Positions 12,981 to 23,497 of a stretch of 64,000 nucleotides of DNA are shown one piece after another; within the stretch, counting starts at the first letter, position 1, and every line of letters starts with the position of its first letter. A program made the translations under genes and the position numbers. The notes beneath the pieces were generated by a model. That model worked only from the letters and a program-made list of their open reading frames with translations, searched no databases and had not been told where the DNA came from. The stretch covers positions 428,111-492,110 of the forward strand of contig JALQBC010000033.1 of NCBI GenBank assembly GCA_023375675.1, read 5' to 3'. The stretch comes from Cytospora piceicola (Eukaryota; Ascomycota; Sordariomycetes; Diaporthales; Cytosporaceae).

Positions 12981-14661
12981 ATGGCTATCATCAACTTGAT
13001 CCTGACTCCATGGGCACTGGCAGCACTGCCTCTGCTCGTTGCTGTCTACTACCTTTACCCATACTTCGTCACTTACGGTCACCTTCGACACATCCCGGCG
13101 CCCTTCCCCGCACAGTTCTCAAACCTATGGCTGCTCTCAGTATGTCGAAAGGGAAAACGGTTCCTCATCGTCGATGAAGTCCACAAGAAATTGGGCCCTG
13201 TCGTCCGCATCCAGCCCGATCATGTCAGTGTGGCCGACGACAGCGCTATCCAGGTTATTTATGGCCACGGCAACGGGTTCCTGAAGAGGTAAATATATTC
13301 CCAAATGCATAGTGATGTTGTTGTTCCTCCCTTTTTTGTAATGTGGTGTGGTGTGGATGAGGGGGTGCATCAGGACGTCTTGCTTACACTTCACTTCTTT
13401 CCCCCCCCTTTTCAGTAACTTCTACGATGCCTTCGTCTCCATCCAGCGGGGCCTCTTCAACACGCGCAACCGCGCCGAGCACACGCGCAAGCGCAAGATC
13501 GTCGCGCACACCTTCTCGGTCAAGCACGTGGCCGAGTTCGAGCCGTACATGCACGGCAACCTCGAGGCCTTCGTGAAGCAGTGGGACGGCCTCGTGGCCC
13601 GGAACGCCGGCAACCCGGTCCCCTCGTCGGCGCGCACGCCGACCGCCCACGTCGACTGCCTGAACTGGTTCAACTACCTCGCCTTCGACATCATCGGCGA
13701 CCTGGCCTTCGGCGCGCCCTTCGGCATGCTGCAGCGCGGCGAGGACCTGGCCGAGGTGCGGTCCTCGCCCGACGCCCCGCCCATCTACGCCCCCGCCATC
13801 GAGATCCTGAACCGGCGGGGCGAGGTCAGCGCCACGCTGGGCTGCCTGCCGTCCATCAAGCCCTGGGCCGGGTACCTCCCGGACCCCTTCTTCAGCAAGG
13901 GCCTGGCGGCGGTGGCCAACCTGGCGGGCATCGCGATCGCGCGGGTCAAGGGCCGGCTGGAGAGCCCGCCCGCCGACGACCGCAAGGACCTGCTGGCGCG
14001 GCTGATGGAGGGCAAGGACGACAAGGGCGAGCCCATGGGCCGCGAGGAGCTCACGGCCGAGGCGCTCACGCAGCTCATCGCCGGCAGCGACACGACGTCC
14101 AACTCGTCGTGCGCGCTGCTGTTCCACGTGGTGCGCACGCCCGGCGTCCTGGCGAGGCTGCAGGCCGAGCTGGACGGGGCCGTCCCGGAGGGCGTCGACG
14201 TGCCCTCGTACGACATGGTGCGCGACCTGCCGTACCTGCAGAACGTCGTCAACGAGGCCCTGAGGTACCACTCCACCAGCGGCATCGGCCTGCCGAGGCA
14301 GGTGCCCCCGGACTCCCAGGGCGTGCACCTGCTGGGCCACTACTTCCCGGCGGGCACCGTCCTCTCCGTGCCCACCTACACGATCCACCACAGCAAGGAG
14401 GTCTGGGGCCCCGACGCGGAGGAGTTCAGGCCCGAGAGGTGGGACAGCATCACGCCGAGGCAGAAGAACGCCTTCATCCCCTTCAGCTCGGGCCCGCGGG
14501 CCTGCGTGGGCAGGAACGTGGCGGAGATGGAGATGAAGCTGATCGTGGCGACGTGGGCGAGGCGGTACAATGTGTTCCTGAGGCAGGACTACATGGATAC
14601 CAGCGAGGGGTTCTTGAGGAAGCCTCTGGGGCTGGAGATTGGCATTACGAGGCGGTCGTAA
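12981..14661 (+). CDS. bphA: Cytochrome P450, CYP53 family (benzoate 4-monooxygenase type)
   Basis: Two exons (12981-13288, 13416-14661), 517 aa, with a GTAAAT...CAG intron in the conserved stretch FLK-S-NFYDAFVSI. An N-terminal hydrophobic anchor (about residues 5-30) predicts ER membrane attachment. P450 signatures in order: LIAGSDTTSN (I-helix A/G-x-x-T), EALR (K-helix ExxR), FRPERW, and PFSSGPRACVGRN with heme-ligand Cys466. The stretches YGHGNGFLK, RGLFNTRNRAEHTRKRK, WFNYLAFDIIGDLAFGAPFG and NRRGEVSATLGC are diagnostic of CYP53. Members para-hydroxylate benzoate and related plant phenolics, feeding the protocatechuate/beta-ketoadipate route and detoxifying them. The function is inferred from family. 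The neighbouring MFS transporters could move aromatic acids, but there is no direct evidence. The gene symbol follows the Aspergillus name. Confidence 0.9.
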
Positions 14662-15790
14662 AAGGTGTTGTTGTCTGTTGGAAGGGTTGGCTGACGGCTG
14701 AAGCTGAAAGGCGATGAACTCACAGTGCAGAATGTGTTTGTAATCATGATGATGCATATGTATTTGAGTATGTAATCACTTGTGCGGCCAGCAGCTCAGA
14801 TATAACGACAACCTCTCAATGGATCGAATCGAGTTCCTGATCAGTTTTGTGGGTTTCGTGTTACATTGCCGCGTCATGTATTGTAATGATGAGAATGAGA
14901 GGGCCCATAACTTGAGCAAAGCCAGGTTGCCGATATGTACGGTAAAGTACTTATGTATTATCTTGATCTGTATCTCGACATGCCTTGGGAATGAAGTATC
15001 AACTTTCTACCCAATCGTTTGAGATGTTTGAAGCCTCGAGAAACAGATGATGGCCTTTTGCTCTTATCTTTTTTTTCTCTTTCTTTTGTTTTGCCTTCCC
15101 CTTCATTATATTATGTTGCTTCAATTGCTTTCAAGTCCGTCCTGACAGCCTGAGTAAGGTGAACTGGGTGGGTGAGTGGACCAGGCCAAATATAGCAGCA
15201 GCTCCTGTTTGCCGCTCTGCCGCCCAATGGCAATTAATCTGGGTATGTACACTATAAGACCGGAAGTCGGTGGTGGCTCGCTCGGGGATTTGTTCTAGTT
15301 TTAGGCCCAAGTTTCAGGGGCCAGACCCTTCAGGGCCCCTCAGGACCCAAGGAAGTGCAGGGGAGCAGCAGGGGCGGTTGATGGGCAGATGGGCCCCGAT
15401 CTGATCTGCATGGCTCCTGAATCACTAGCAGTAATAAATTCCCCGGATACTCGGGACCGCGGGCCACGCAACTTGTGACCCACTGACGACGCGAAACGTT
15501 CAAGGATACTTGGATTAAATACCCAGGTAACTAGGCCTGGTAGGCAAGGACCAACTCAATCAAGAGAAGAGGAGGATGGATTGAACAGAACAAAACCAAG
15601 TACTCCTATGCGCCGCCTTCCCTTTCTCTCTCTGACGACACCTACTTTACTTACACCTCGAATGCTCATCTCTGGACCATCTCTGGATTATCTCTGCAAC
15701 ATCTCTGCAACATCTCTACAACATCTCTGGGACATCTCTGCAACCACCGTCTCCCACGGCATGACATGATATGATACCAACACTGTCACC
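14662..15790. other. Intergenic region downstream of the P450
   Basis: Contains T/C-rich sequence at about 15065-15105 and no supported gene. The promoter of the DUF5672 gene has a direct run of ATCTCTGCAACATCTCTACAA-like units (about 15660-15745), immediately upstream of its start. Confidence 0.5.
15661..15745. repeat. Short tandem ATCTCTG/ACAACATCTCT-type repeat
   Basis: Six or so imperfect units built on (C)ATCTCTG(C/G) with AACA or GATT linkers. It lies about 50 bp upstream of the next start codon, probably in the 5' leader. Confidence 0.6.
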
Positions 15791-17227
15791 ATGACCAGAG
15801 GCGTGGACGACTACGGCTCTCGCCGCCATGTCAGGACCATTGTCCTCGCAGGAGGACTCCTGCTTATCATCTGGGTCTTTAGCACTTCGCGACTGTTCAG
15901 TTCCAAGGAAGAAGGAGTAAGAAGAAGCCTCACCTTTGCGCCCCAGATCTTGTCTCCACCCCATACCATTCCTCGTCGACTACCTAGGTATCTAGGTCGT
16001 GACAGCAGCGGCAGTGGTTACTAGCAAAACAAAAACAAGAACGAATACGGCAACTAACAAACCATCTACCCACTTGAACAGAACCCGCAATACCAATCCA
16101 GCTTCCGCCTGATCTCCGTCGAAACCGACCCCTACATTATCGGCATCCAGAACGAACCCACCGCGACACCGACGCCCAAGCCAGCCGGCCCACCGACCGT
16201 GGGCTTCGGCGACGACTTTTTCGCCGTCGACGCCCTCCACCACCAGATGAACCCCCCTCCCCCTCCGCCGCCCCCTCCGCCGCCGCCGCCGCCACCGCCC
16301 GCGCCCTTCCCCGACAACGTCGCCGTGATCATGGAGACGGACCCCCGCCGCGTGGCCAACCTCGTCCCGGTGATCCTCCACTTCGCGGGCGTCCTCGGCC
16401 CGGCGTGGCCCGTCGTCCTCCTCACGGCGCGCGGGAACTGGGTCGAGCCGGACTCGCCCGCCTTCCGGCGCCACATGGCGGAGCGCAGGGTCCACGTCCA
16501 CTTCCTGCCCGAGGAGGACGGCACCGCGGCGCGGGGGTTCCCGGACCACCGCTCCGTCTCGCTCTTCCTGACGCGCCCGTGGTTCTGGGAGCACTTCCAG
16601 GGCGCCGGCCGCGTGCTCATGTTCCAGGCCGACAGCGTGCTGTGCGGGCGGAGCGCGCGCGCGGTCGCGGACTTTGCCGCGTGGGACATGGTCGGGGCGC
16701 CCATCGCCGGCGCGTACGGGGTCGGGTACAACGGGGGGTTGAGCCTGCGGAACCCGAGGCTGATGTTGGAGATTGTGAGGGACCCGGCGAATGACTTTGC
16801 CAGGGATAGTATGAGTGAGGAGGAGGCAAAGACGCCGGGGGATGGACACGAGCCCGTGGAGCCTCAGCCGGAGCGGCATGAACAGGAGGAACTCGAGATG
16901 GACGAGTCCGAACCGGCGCCACCTAAGGGCCAGGGCGCCCCCGGACCGGAACCGGCAAGGGGCGAGGTCGAATCCAGAGACGCGCCGCCCAAGCCGAGCT
17001 GGATGAAGTTTGAAGACCAGTGGTTCTACATGAAGCTCAAGGAACGGGGCGCGAACCTGCCGGACCCGGACGTCGCCAAGACGTTCTCCGTCGAGACCAT
17101 CTATTACGAGACGCCTCTGGGGTACCATCAGCCATTTAGGTGGCTGAATGAGAAGCAGCAGAAGCAGGCTATGGAGTGGTGTCCTGAGATTGGAATGCTG
17201 CAGGGCGGTTCGCATTTCTTCTCATGA
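15791..17227 (+). CDS. DUF5672 family protein, putative Golgi type II glycosyltransferase-like
   Basis: Two exons (15791-15916, 16082-17227), 423 aa. Residues 1-17 are polar and 18-33 form a single hydrophobic segment (TIVLAGGLLLIIWVFS), a type II signal-anchor. The luminal part has VAVIMETDPRRVANLVPVIL, then GRVLMFQADSVLC, ADFAAWDMVGAPIAGAYGVG, YNGGLSLRNPRLM and FEDQWFYMKL. This is the DUF5672 core, which resembles GT-A glycosyltransferases; QADS sits where a DxD-like site would be expected. No substrate is known. Two insertions stand out: an uninterrupted Pro tract (about residues 88-105, from CCG/CCC codons) before the core, and an acidic Pro/Glu-rich insert between SLRNPRLMLE and FEDQWFY. 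Exon 1 ends phase 0 at GEEG|GTAAGA-type context and the second exon starts NPQYQSSFRL. Confidence 0.82.
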
Positions 17228-17435
17228 CGAAAAGGGGCGAGGTGGAATTGTGTTTTGAGATGTGCTGCTTTTTGCACTTGGAACCCAGAGCATTGTACGG
17301 CGTTATGGGTAAAAGGGACGGGGCATTTAAGTGATACAGACGAATGATCTGACTCATCACGGGATAGATAGGTGCCCAAGCTACAAGGTGTTACTGTATG
17401 TTATTCTATAGGACATCAATGAGGTGGAACTAGAC

Positions 17436-18773
17436 TTAATCAACAAACGAGCCCGGCAACCTACCCTCGCCGCCCCCGCCCCGAACCGGCGCCCGGAGTG
17501 CCACGCGGTCATCAACCGACCCCCTCCGTTCGCCCGTGAGCCGCTGCGGCCTGTTGAGCACCATCGTCCCGGACATGGTCCTCCCGTGCGTCTTCAGCGC
17601 GTCCTGTGCCCGCTGCAGCCTGACCCTCGCCGTCGTCGGGGCTCGCGCCGGACTGGGCGCGGCAGCGGCAGCGGCGGCCGCCGGCGCCGGCAGCCTCGGC
17701 ATGCCCGCGCCCGTGTCAAACGGGTAGCCGCCGACCAGCTGCTGCGGCTGCGGCTCCGGGCCCCGCGGCCCCGTCAGGCAGCGCGGGCGGCCCGCCGGCG
17801 CCGCGGCGGTGGTGGTGTACGGTGGGGGCTCCGGGGCGTGCGAGACCGTCCGTGCCCGCCTGGCCACCTGCGCGGGCACCATTGCTGCCGCCGCCGCCGC
17901 TGCTGCCGCTGCTGCACTTGAACCTTCCAGCTCGGCAGGGGCCGAGACCGACGGCGAGGTCGCCGCCGCCCCGGCGGGCTGGTGATATGTGATTTCCCTC
18001 CGGCCGTGCGGGGCTGGGTCCTCCGCCACGGTCGACAAGGGCCTGTTTCTCGACTGCTGCTGGTGCGGTTGCTGCTGGTGCTGGCTGCCGGGGGGTGGTC
18101 CGTACTCCGGGCCCGGGGTGGAGACGGGCGTGGTGGCGCTGCTGTTCGCCGGGCTGTACCACCCCGTTATACTCCTGAGGGCAGACCATTCCCCCTTCCA
18201 CCCTCCTCCTCCTCCTACTGCTGCAGCTGCACCAGAAGGCGTCCCCGGCCCCGCTCCCGATCTCGACCTCACGACGAGCTCCTGGCTGCCGGCCTCCCTC
18301 TCCCTCTCCCTCTCCCTCTGCGGCATCTCGACCCTCTTAGGCTCGGTGCACACGGGCGGGGGCAGCACGCCCGTCCTGACGGCGATGTCGCTGGCGGCGA
18401 GCGGCCTGGGCCCGCCGACCCGCGGCCTGGTCTCGGAGCTGTGCGACGCCTCGCTCACGCTGGCGGCGAGCTGCCTCTTGGTCCTGTCGTCGAACTTGGT
18501 GAAGGACCAGGGCCGGGCCTCCTTGACCGAGGCCGGGGGCGGCCGCGGCCCGCCCGGCCCGCCGCCGCCGCCGCCGCCGACGTGGGGCGCCGCGGCGGGC
18601 GGCAGCGTGGAGGCGGCGATGGCCGCCGCGTGCTGGGTGTGTGAGTTTGGCCTGTTGGTCTTGTGGCGGGACGTCGTTGTCAGTGCGGTGGAGGAGGGTG
18701 CGGACGAGGCGGCCGAGGCCCGGCGGGAGATGCTGTCGTCGGAGGTGACCTCGGCGGACATGATGTTTGCCAT
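17436..18773 (-). CDS. Hypothetical low-complexity Ser/Pro/Ala/Gly-rich protein
   Basis: Single open frame on the minus strand, 445 aa from the ATG at 18773 (a second Met follows four codons later; an upstream in-frame extension has no family-like character). I do not recognise a domain. It contains Gly runs, a long Ala run (about 17885-17915), an RERERERERE stretch, Gln/His-rich SQHQQQPHQQQ, and short ordered-looking pieces such as EARPWSFTKFDDRTKRQLAA, EWSALRSITGWYSP and RLQRAQDALKTHGRTMSG. These pieces are the likeliest conserved motifs. It looks like an intrinsically disordered regulatory or scaffold protein. Support is the long GC-rich frame, stop placement and a plausible promoter; the opposite strand also has long frames because of the GC content. 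The gene tail-to-tails the DUF5672 gene with about 200 bp between. Confidence 0.6.
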   Translation of the reverse strand: MANIMSAEVTSDDSISRRASAASSAPSSTALTTTSRHKTNRPNSHTQHAAAIAASTLPPAAAPHVGGGGGGGPGGPRPPPASVKEARPWSFTKFDDRTKRQLAASVSEASHSSETRPRVGGPRPLAASDIAVRTGVLPPPVCTEPKRVEMPQREREREREAGSQELVVRSRSGAGPGTPSGAAAAVGGGGGWKGEWSALRSITGWYSPANSSATTPVSTPGPEYGPPPGSQHQQQPHQQQSRNRPLSTVAEDPAPHGRREITYHQPAGAAATSPSVSAPAELEGSSAAAAAAAAAAAMVPAQVARRARTVSHAPEPPPYTTTAAAPAGRPRCLTGPRGPEPQPQQLVGGYPFDTGAGMPRLPAPAAAAAAAAPSPARAPTTARVRLQRAQDALKTHGRTMSGTMVLNRPQRLTGERRGSVDDRVALRAPVRGGGGEGRLPGSFVD

Positions 18774-19219
18774 GAGGGCTGATACCCGACAGGTGAGTAG
18801 ACTCGATGGCCTCGCGCTGCGGGGTGTGAGATAGGGAAGGTCGAATGGGCGGGTTGCTTTCTCGACGAGGCAGAGGAGGAACGCCAGAGATGGTCTGGAA
18901 TGAGATGTAAGTAAATTATTGATCGGACCCTTCGGCTTTTTGCTGGAAGTCAAGTTCATATGATATATCTTCTTCTTCTTCTTCTTTCTTTCACTTCGGC
19001 TTCCTGCCCAAGATACGGTACCTAGTCGATCCCAGCCTCCCATAATGATCAACGATCCCCCCGGATCAACACCAGGACCCCACTGCAGGGGGTCGAGACT
19101 GGGGGGGTGGTGCTTCTGGACGTATCCACTGCAACCCAGCAGCTTCTGTTGTGACCCCCGAACACCACCACACCAAAAAACAATAGCAGGTTATTTTGAA
19201 ACAACCGTTGCGATGGAAC

Positions 19220-19947
19220 TTACGTCACAAAAGCGCATGCAACCAGGTTCAGGCGGGAGATTGGTGATGGGTTCTTGGAGACGGCGACAGAGACGACCAT
19301 GAGACTAATGATCCATGCGATTATATCGATGCGGGCGACGACGATGGCAGACGAGTGAAGAGGATGCTGGAAGGAGGGTCGGGCTCGGCTGACGGGGTCG
19401 CCTTTGCGAGCGGCCTGCAGGTGGAGACAGATGTACAGGAAACCCAAGATGGCCTGATATGTGATTGAACCAGAGGGGTTAGCGAGTGTTGAACAGCGAG
19501 TTTGGGCAAAAATGGAGGGGGTGGTGGGTTCACCCCAGTGGTTCGTTGTCAAGCTGCATGTATATGCAGAGTCAACGTGGTGGTGGTGATGGTGATGGTG
19601 ATGGATACTAGTGAATACCTATGTACACCTAGGTATATATATATACATACCGAGAACATGACCCAGCTCTGGGCGAGGCAGTCACTTGAAGCTACCCCAT
19701 GGCTGAAGACGATGCCGGAGGTAATGATGGTGATGAAGCTGAAGAGGAACAGCAGCACCAAGCAACCAAGGGCGACCTTGGGGAGCTTCGGCGAGGGCTG
19801 TTCCTCTCTGTCTGAGGCATGCTTATCTGTTGCGGTGTTGTTGTTATTGTTGTCGGTGTCATACTGTGCCTCTATCTTATCGAAGACACCATCTTCATAG
19901 CAGGCATAGGACGATGTCGGCGACTTTACGTCCATGTCGGTGAGCAT
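19220..19947 (-). CDS. Small hypothetical multi-pass membrane protein
   Basis: Two exons on the minus strand: 19947-19651 and 19453-19220, 176 aa, joined in phase 0 across a 197-bp GTATGT...CAG intron. The N-terminal 60 residues are polar with an Asn run. They are followed by a helix (VALGCLVLLFLFSFITIITSG), a second built across the exon junction (SWVMFS-AILGFLYICL) and a third (IVVARIDIIAWIISLMVVSV). The layout resembles fungal MARVEL-like four-helix proteins, but I cannot assign it. The stop codon at 19220 lies inside a perfect donor (GTGAC|GTAAGT). Splicing there to an AG near 19147 would add about 30 residues (SCWVAVDTS...) and a fourth helix, ending at 19049. I give the conservative end. 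Confidence 0.55.
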
Positions 19948-21157
19948 TGGACCAGCATATCAAGTTGAGGGTATTCAAGCTTCTGATGGAGCAATCTAAG
20001 AATAAGAAAGAGGGAACATTTGGAAAGAGGAAAAGAGATGGCTCGACAAAACCGTCCTTTTCCCCCTCCCCCATCGGCCGCCCTTAACGTTGATGGATAT
20101 TGATGCAGCATGATGAGGGATGATCAGAAACAGCCATGGCAATAGTTTGCCAGCCATGTTGAAGTTTGGAAGCATATGTCTAATGGGCGCAAGTCTGCTT
20201 CTTGGTGAGACAAGAACATTCCTCAGGGCGGCATGCTCAACGTCGGCAAGCGGATGGTCTTGAACGCCATTCCGGATCCGGTCACTGGAAATCATCACAA
20301 CAAGTTTCAACGGCGACGGTCGAGAAGGAGATATCATTTGGTATTGCGTGTTGGCCTCGACAACATGTTCCCTTTCCTCCAACCCTGAACCCTGGGCAAT
20401 AAATATATAAGGGGCGGTATTAGAGGGTTAGGGGAGGGATTCGATGGGCGTGTAAGTCATCACCTGGGCAGGCCCACACTTCACTACCTCGGTACCTAGG
20501 CAGGTACTTGCTGTGCCTGAGCCTTGCCCTACATTGCGCTGGTACAGACACCCTGGTCTTAAGTACCTAGGTATCCAAGCACCCAAGTATCCAGGGTTCA
20601 GGTACACCGACTTGGACTGTATTACCTAAGCCAGCAGCTGTAAGCGATTGGCTCTGAGGTGCCCGTTCGAGTTTCAGGCCCGAAAGTTAACCGCAAGTCA
20701 AAGTCTCCCTCTCTGAATCTTCGAGATACAAAATGTTACATATAACCGACCACACACACATCAATCAAGCCGACAGTACTTGACCTTGATACACTAAATG
20801 CACACATCTGCAGGAAAATCACCCACCAGGCCACGCAATGATCCGCAGCAAAAGAACGGGAACACGGGCAATTGCTATGTGGCAATCTACTCGGCACCAA
20901 GGCGTGAACCGGACGAGCGATCAGGGGCTGTGAACTGGTGAGAGACGCCATGGTCGAATCACGGCGCCAGTGCGTCCACCTTGGGCGGCTACCGAGACAG
21001 ATCAAACGACGAGAATGGTCGGAATAGACGGGGACGGATGCACGCCCAGGAATAGATCGTTGCCCATTCTTCTTGCCAGTCACACACCCTCTTATTTCTC
21101 TCGAGGTCGTCCCTCAGTGCTCCGTCCATCCAGACTTGCAGCTTCTCCTCGAGTCAT

Positions 21158-21189
<32 letters not shown>

Positions 21190-21697
21190 CTCGACGTCGA
21201 CCCTTATCCTCGATCACTTTTTCGACTTTCACTCTAGTCACATACAGCAAGCATTTTTCTCATTGTCTTCAACCATTCACGCTCTGGCTAGCTTCTAGAA
21301 CAATAGGCAGCTGCAGGGACCTGAATAGGAGCTCCACACCACCAACCCCCCGGCCATCGCTTTTGTTCTTATTTTAAACTTATTCGCCTTGTTAAATCAA
21401 CCTCATCAGACATTGTTACTGGCTACAATACCATTCATTCTCATTTACACGCCATTCAATAAATGATATCGAATACCAACCGACAGTATTCCTTTGTTGT
21501 TATTGTTGTCGCGGTCTCATGATAGACGATTAAAGACTTCATTGTTGCCTTTGACCCCGCCGGCTTCGGGCTTGTCTTCCTCTGTTTGATTTCTCTTTCT
21601 CTTTCTCCTTTTCTCTCCTTCCGAATCTTTTTGGTTTTGCTCTGCAAGCCCGAGACACACAGCGACAAGGAACTCTCATACTCGACACACCAAGACC
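19948..21697. other. Intergenic region, divergent promoters
   Basis: Separates the minus-strand membrane protein from the plus-strand surface protein. No gene is supported. It contains several CCTAGGTAC-type motifs (about 20490-20610) and a hexamer array at 21159-21188. Confidence 0.5.
21159..21188. repeat. Five tandem CTTGAC hexamers
   Basis: Five exact copies of a 6-bp unit in the upstream region of the surface-protein gene, followed by a degenerate copy. Confidence 0.9.
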
Positions 21698-23143
21698 ATG
21701 AGGGTGAAAACAATACTCACCACAACCGCTTTCGCCCGCCAGGCCTCAGCCCGATGGGTAGCATGGACACCAGAACCTGTCATGGACCTAAGAGGCGGCG
21801 ACCTCGCCAGACCAACACAACCATCCGAGGTCGACGACTATCAGGTCTGGGCTCCCGAACCAACACAACCACCGTCAAAGGCCATAGTGGACCTCCTTCT
21901 TCACAGACAAGTCGACACCGACTCAGCATCATCATCCTCAGTCAACAATACTTGGGAGAACGACAAGACATGCGGCTGGTACTCTGGAATCTCATCCAAG
22001 CCGTACGTCTGCGGCGATCCTCTCACCTGCGCCACCAAAGGTAGCGTGATCGGCTGCGCTACCAATGGGATCGAGGGGTTCTACACCGTCTGTCTGAACT
22101 ACGCAGCTGTCAAGTCTGGAAAGTGCAGCTCCGTGGGCGTGCAGACCGGGTGCTGTGAGGATCTTGAGAAGCCTGCGTGCGGCACTCTCATCTGGCCCGG
22201 GGCCACAGCCAGGAGCATGTTCAAGTGTTTCTCCTCCGCAACCCTCATCTCCATGATCGACCAGCCCCAGTACATACTGGACAGCTCGATCTCAGCCGCT
22301 TCGGCGAGCTCGGTCAGTGCGGCTGCGGCTGCGGCTGCATCACGGACTGGAAAAGGACCGTCGACCGTGATTGCTACCAGCACCGCCGCGGATGGGTCTA
22401 CTTCCATCTATACAACTGTCGTGGAAGGCGGCAGCGGTGCGAGTGCAACCGCAGGTGCAGGGGCTGGCAAAGGAGGCGACACTGGTGGATCAAGCACCAA
22501 CACGGGCGCTGTTGCGGGGGGCATCATCGGTGGTGTTGCCCTGCTGGCTCTGATCATTGCCTTCCTTATCTGGTATGTCATGCGGAAGAAGAACAAGAAG
22601 TTCGCTCTGTCCCTCTGCGGTGGCAAGAAGAAGACGAACAAGGAGAAGCACGTTCACAGCAAAACATATAACGACGAGAAGAACGTTATCGAGAACGATC
22701 AGAGGGCATACGACAAGAGATCTTACAACAAGGAGGCCGTTGCGTACGGCCAACGGTCAAGATCAGTCACGCCGATCCAGAACCACACCCAGAACCAGAA
22801 CTTCCACTTCCACATCGAGGATGATCGATACGACACAACACCAGACACGAGATCACCGGCCCCCGTTGAGCCGCTCCCAGCGATACTCGTGACCAAGCCT
22901 TCCAAACGGGAGCAGAGGCGACAAGCAAGACATGAGCGGCTGCAGCAGCAGCCCCAGCAGGCGCCAGAGCGGGACCTGGAGATGGAGGAGATGGAGCAGG
23001 CGCGCGAACAGCAGGACTACCAGACCCACCGGTACCACCCCTCTTCGGGACAGAGGTATCATGACGCGAGGAGGACACCGAGCCCGCCCTCGCTGCCGCA
23101 GCCTCCTGCACCGAACCTGGACTTTATTGGTCGGGGGATTTGA
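21698..23143 (+). CDS. Single-pass membrane protein with Cys-rich ectodomain (sensor-like)
   Basis: Uninterrupted 481-aa frame. A short basic and hydrophobic N terminus (MRVKTILTTTAFARQASA) suggests a signal peptide. Residues about 85-170 form a Cys-rich domain (CGWYSG...YVCGDPLTC...GCATN...VCLNY...GCCEDL...ACGTLIWPG) seen in many uncharacterised ascomycete surface proteins. Then comes a Ser/Ala/Gly/Thr-rich stalk, and one transmembrane helix (GAVAGGIIGGVALLALIIAF, about residues 268-293) followed by the stop-transfer RKKNKK. The roughly 185-residue cytoplasmic tail is basic, then Gln/Arg/Pro-rich. The architecture is like cell-wall stress sensors (Mid2/WSC type) but lacks a recognisable WSC domain. 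Function is unknown; a surface-sensing or wall-linked role is an inference from topology. Confidence 0.8.
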   Translation: MRVKTILTTTAFARQASARWVAWTPEPVMDLRGGDLARPTQPSEVDDYQVWAPEPTQPPSKAIVDLLLHRQVDTDSASSSSVNNTWENDKTCGWYSGISSKPYVCGDPLTCATKGSVIGCATNGIEGFYTVCLNYAAVKSGKCSSVGVQTGCCEDLEKPACGTLIWPGATARSMFKCFSSATLISMIDQPQYILDSSISAASASSVSAAAAAAASRTGKGPSTVIATSTAADGSTSIYTTVVEGGSGASATAGAGAGKGGDTGGSSTNTGAVAGGIIGGVALLALIIAFLIWYVMRKKNKKFALSLCGGKKKTNKEKHVHSKTYNDEKNVIENDQRAYDKRSYNKEAVAYGQRSRSVTPIQNHTQNQNFHFHIEDDRYDTTPDTRSPAPVEPLPAILVTKPSKREQRRQARHERLQQQPQQAPERDLEMEEMEQAREQQDYQTHRYHPSSGQRYHDARRTPSPPSLPQPPAPNLDFIGRGI

Positions 23144-23497
23144 TGATGGACGACAAAAACGGTGAGGTATGGGGACGGATAGACTGGCTACACCGGCTGG
23201 AAATTTTTGGCGGCTGCTTTTCCCTGAGATACGTCCCAGGGAAGAGTGTGCCGGGCTGCTTTGCAGTCAGGACACGGTGGTTTGTTTTTTTTGGGAAGAA
23301 TGAGGGATGAGCTACGAAAATTAATCGTTTGTACATAGAACCGAAGGCGGCATAGGCATATTGCGCCTTCATCGCTTCATAACAAGCATACATTATCACG
23401 GGAATTAACAGGATTATCAAAACACATACACGATCCCTTTGAATACACGTTCGGGTTCCCAGCTCATCCCGTGATCTGCCCAGCGCCTTTCTCCAAC
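23144..23497. other. Short intergenic region between convergent genes
   Basis: This is 3' UTR-like sequence between the surface protein (plus) and the dehydrogenase (minus). No gene was seen. Confidence 0.6.

Noticed and set aside
13384..14757. 457-codon minus-strand frame across the P450
   Set aside because: Opposite-strand shadow of a clear CYP53 gene, His/Arg/Val-rich without motifs.
15992..17215. Long minus-strand frame across the DUF5672 gene
   Set aside because: Antisense of a recognised coding region; composition is a mirror of GC-rich codons.
17982..18834. Plus-strand frames overlapping the low-complexity protein
   Set aside because: The minus-strand frame is longer, with a better start and short ordered segments. 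The plus frame remains an alternative with low probability.
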